Below, in pieces: positions 62,771-64,000 of a DNA stretch of 64,000 nucleotides. How positions within the stretch are numbered: the stretch's first letter is position 1; the number at the start of each line of letters is the position of its first letter. A program made the position numbers and the translations under genes. Source of the stretch: Synchiropus splendidus. Lineage: Eukaryota > Chordata > Actinopteri > Syngnathiformes > Callionymidae. The DNA is taken from contig NC_071339.1 in NCBI RefSeq assembly GCF_027744825.2, positions 27,265,501 to 27,329,500 on the forward strand, in the 5' to 3' direction. Below the pieces are notes generated by a model. That model was not told where the DNA came from. It saw only the letters and a program-made list of their open reading frames with translations, and made no database searches.

Positions 62771-64000
62771 AAGTATTTCTTTCTTTTTGTTTTGGTATCC
62801 GGGGCGATGTCCGCGGCTTGTCTGTGGTTGCTGGCTGTGCTGATGGTGTCGGCGACGGTGGCTGTGGAGGTGCGGATAGCCCAGATGCCGACGTCGAGTC
62901 TTCAGCAGGGAACGGTCCGGATAGTAGATCCAGAGGTACTGAGGAAACCGGCGTCGATGTCTCCCACAAAGGCCAAGACCCAGAGGGGAGAGCTGAAACA
63001 GAATACCGACAACAATACAAATGTAAATACAATCTAGAAGCAAGACCTCGGATAGCAGTTAATATGATATTAATATAAACAGAGTGTAAATGTAGGGATC
63101 TACTAAGGATCAACATTTAAAGCGTAAAAACAAATAGTAAATCACTAGTGTATACTGTCATTAAACCACATTACAATTAGTAAAATCACGACCTCTAGTG
63201 GACGCCGTCGTTTAACCACATTACAGTTAGTAAAATCACGACCTCTAGTGGCCGCCGTCGTTAAAGCACATTACAATTAGTAAAATCACGACCTCTAGTG
63301 GCCGCCGTCGTTAAACCACATTACAGTTAGTAAAATCACGACCTCTAGTGGCCGCCGTCGTTAAACCACATTACAGTTAGTAAAATCACGACCTCTAGTG
63401 GCCGCCGTCGTTAGAGCACATTACAGTTAGTAAAATGACTACCTCTAGTGGCCGCCGTCGTTAAAGCACATTACAGTTAGTAAAATCACCACCTCTAGTG
63501 GCTGCCGTCGTTAAAGCACATTACAATTAGTAAAATCCCGACCTCTAGTGGCCGCCGTCGTTAAAGCACATTGCAGTTAGTAAAATCACGACCTCTCGTG
63601 GCCGCCGTCGTTAAAGCACATTACAGTTAGTAAAATCACGACCTCTAGCGGCCGCCGTCGTTAAAGCACATTGCAGTTAGTAAAATCACGACCTCTAGTG
63701 GCTGCCGTCGTTAAAGCTAATTACAGTTAGTAAAATCACCACCTCTAGCGGCCGCCGTCGTTAAAGCACATTACAGTTAGTAAAATCACGACCTCTAGTG
63801 GTCGCCATCGTTAAAGCATAGTGTGAAATAGTAATCGCGACCTCTAGTGTCCGTCGTCGTTAAAGCATAGTAGTAAAATCACAATGACGCTTAGCAGCAA
63901 CAGTTACTCAAACACCTTCAATAGTAAAATGACACCGTCTAAAAGCACATAGCCGGAACATAGACAAACCGCATTACAGATAAAACACACACACACGCAC
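62771..64000 (-). repeat. Array unit 8, cut by the window edge
   Basis: Nearly identical in its first part to unit 5 (offset 5787 bp), including the GTCGTTTAACCAC variant (63207 versus 57420). It lacks the internal minisatellite duplication of unit 5. Continues beyond the window. Confidence 0.85.

Larger units (their letters stand above)
49266..64000 (-). repeat. Exon-bearing macrosatellite array, seven full units and a partial eighth
   Basis: Units start AAGTATTTCTTTCT at 49266, 51031, 52860, 54998, 56984, 58699, 60783 and 62771. Each carries, in order on plus, part of the last exon of the 44954-48030 gene (about 190 bp, antisense) with its splice acceptor, an intron piece, a 50-bp minisatellite, a conserved tail (CGCTTAGCAGCAACAGTTAC) and (CA)n. 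Long units (3, 4, 6, 7) add sequence homologous to 46560-47060, including proposed exons 3 and 4. Unit lengths are 1765, 1829, 2138, 1986, 1715, 2084 and 1988 bp. The array leaves the window on the right. Confidence 0.93.

Noticed and set aside
49287..63078. Repeated plus-strand 81-121 codon frames starting with a signal-peptide-like SAACLWLLAVLMVSATVA
   Set aside because: They are antisense to the exon with consistent splice sites, and at the parent locus (45186-45473) the same frame is not kept. The signal-peptide look comes from translating a Pro/Ser-rich exon on the other strand.
44954..64000. Herpesvirus-transposon fusion (Teratorn-like), considered because a piggyBac remnant lies near long repeats
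   Set aside because: No herpesvirus gene is visible, and the repeats derive from the local multi-exon gene.
1..64000. tRNA, rRNA or snRNA genes
   Set aside because: I looked for tRNA-like A/B boxes and conserved rRNA words and saw none I could support; a covariance-model scan would be decisive.

Overview
This window looks like repeat-rich teleost fish DNA. I recognise no ordinary single-copy host gene. Nearly all of it is layered transposable elements and satellites: two decayed Polinton/Maverick elements (integrated double-jelly-roll virus-like elements), a gamma/epsilon-type endogenous retrovirus remnant, DIRS-type tyrosine-recombinase retrotransposons, an L2/CR1-type LINE, a Ty3/gypsy fragment, a piggyBac fragment, candidate solo LTRs, long (CA)n and (AT)n tracts and a very large tandem array at the right end. 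The fish assignment is inferred from this combination of element types.

Layout. 1-9763: Polinton copy 1. Polymerase, ATPase and two accessory genes lie on +. Integrase, penton-like, basic, major capsid and protease genes lie on -, as do two unrecognised accessory genes at 8384-9763. Two LTR-like insertions with 5-bp target duplications interrupt the capsid and protease genes. 9764-12846: 5'-truncated retrovirus (integrase, Env tail, polypurine tract, 3' LTR). 12847-33560: DIRS-type copies in both orientations, bordered by a ~190-bp satellite, with a nested LINE at 16737-19860. 33790-36720: Ty3/gypsy on -, split by a piggyBac remnant. 36766-37370: minisatellite and (AT)n tracts enclosing a second copy of a piggyBac exon.

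37371-44640: Polinton copy 2, with the same gene order in the opposite orientation. It runs integrase (interrupted by a LINE fragment), penton-like, basic, major capsid and protease on +. Convergent on - is one open 709-codon frame that appears to be a deletion-made chimera of DNA polymerase B and the tail of a neighbouring accessory gene. Comparing the copies dates insertions (copy 2 is the empty site for both LTR insertions of copy 1) and shows which residues are lost.

44880-48540: a probable multi-exon minus-strand gene of unknown identity, with matching phase-1 splice junctions, a polyadenylation signal, a SUMO-interaction-like motif and a basic coiled-coil C-terminus. 49266-64000 and beyond: a tandem array of 1.7-2.1 kb units derived from the 3' part of that gene. 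Each unit carries about 13-28 copies of a 50-bp minisatellite, part of the last exon and, in long units, two or three upstream exons. The units form a ~5.8-kb higher-order repeat.

Everything here is from reading the sequence; no search or alignment program was run. Family names rest on motif recognition, and boundaries not supported by target duplications or copy comparison are approximate.
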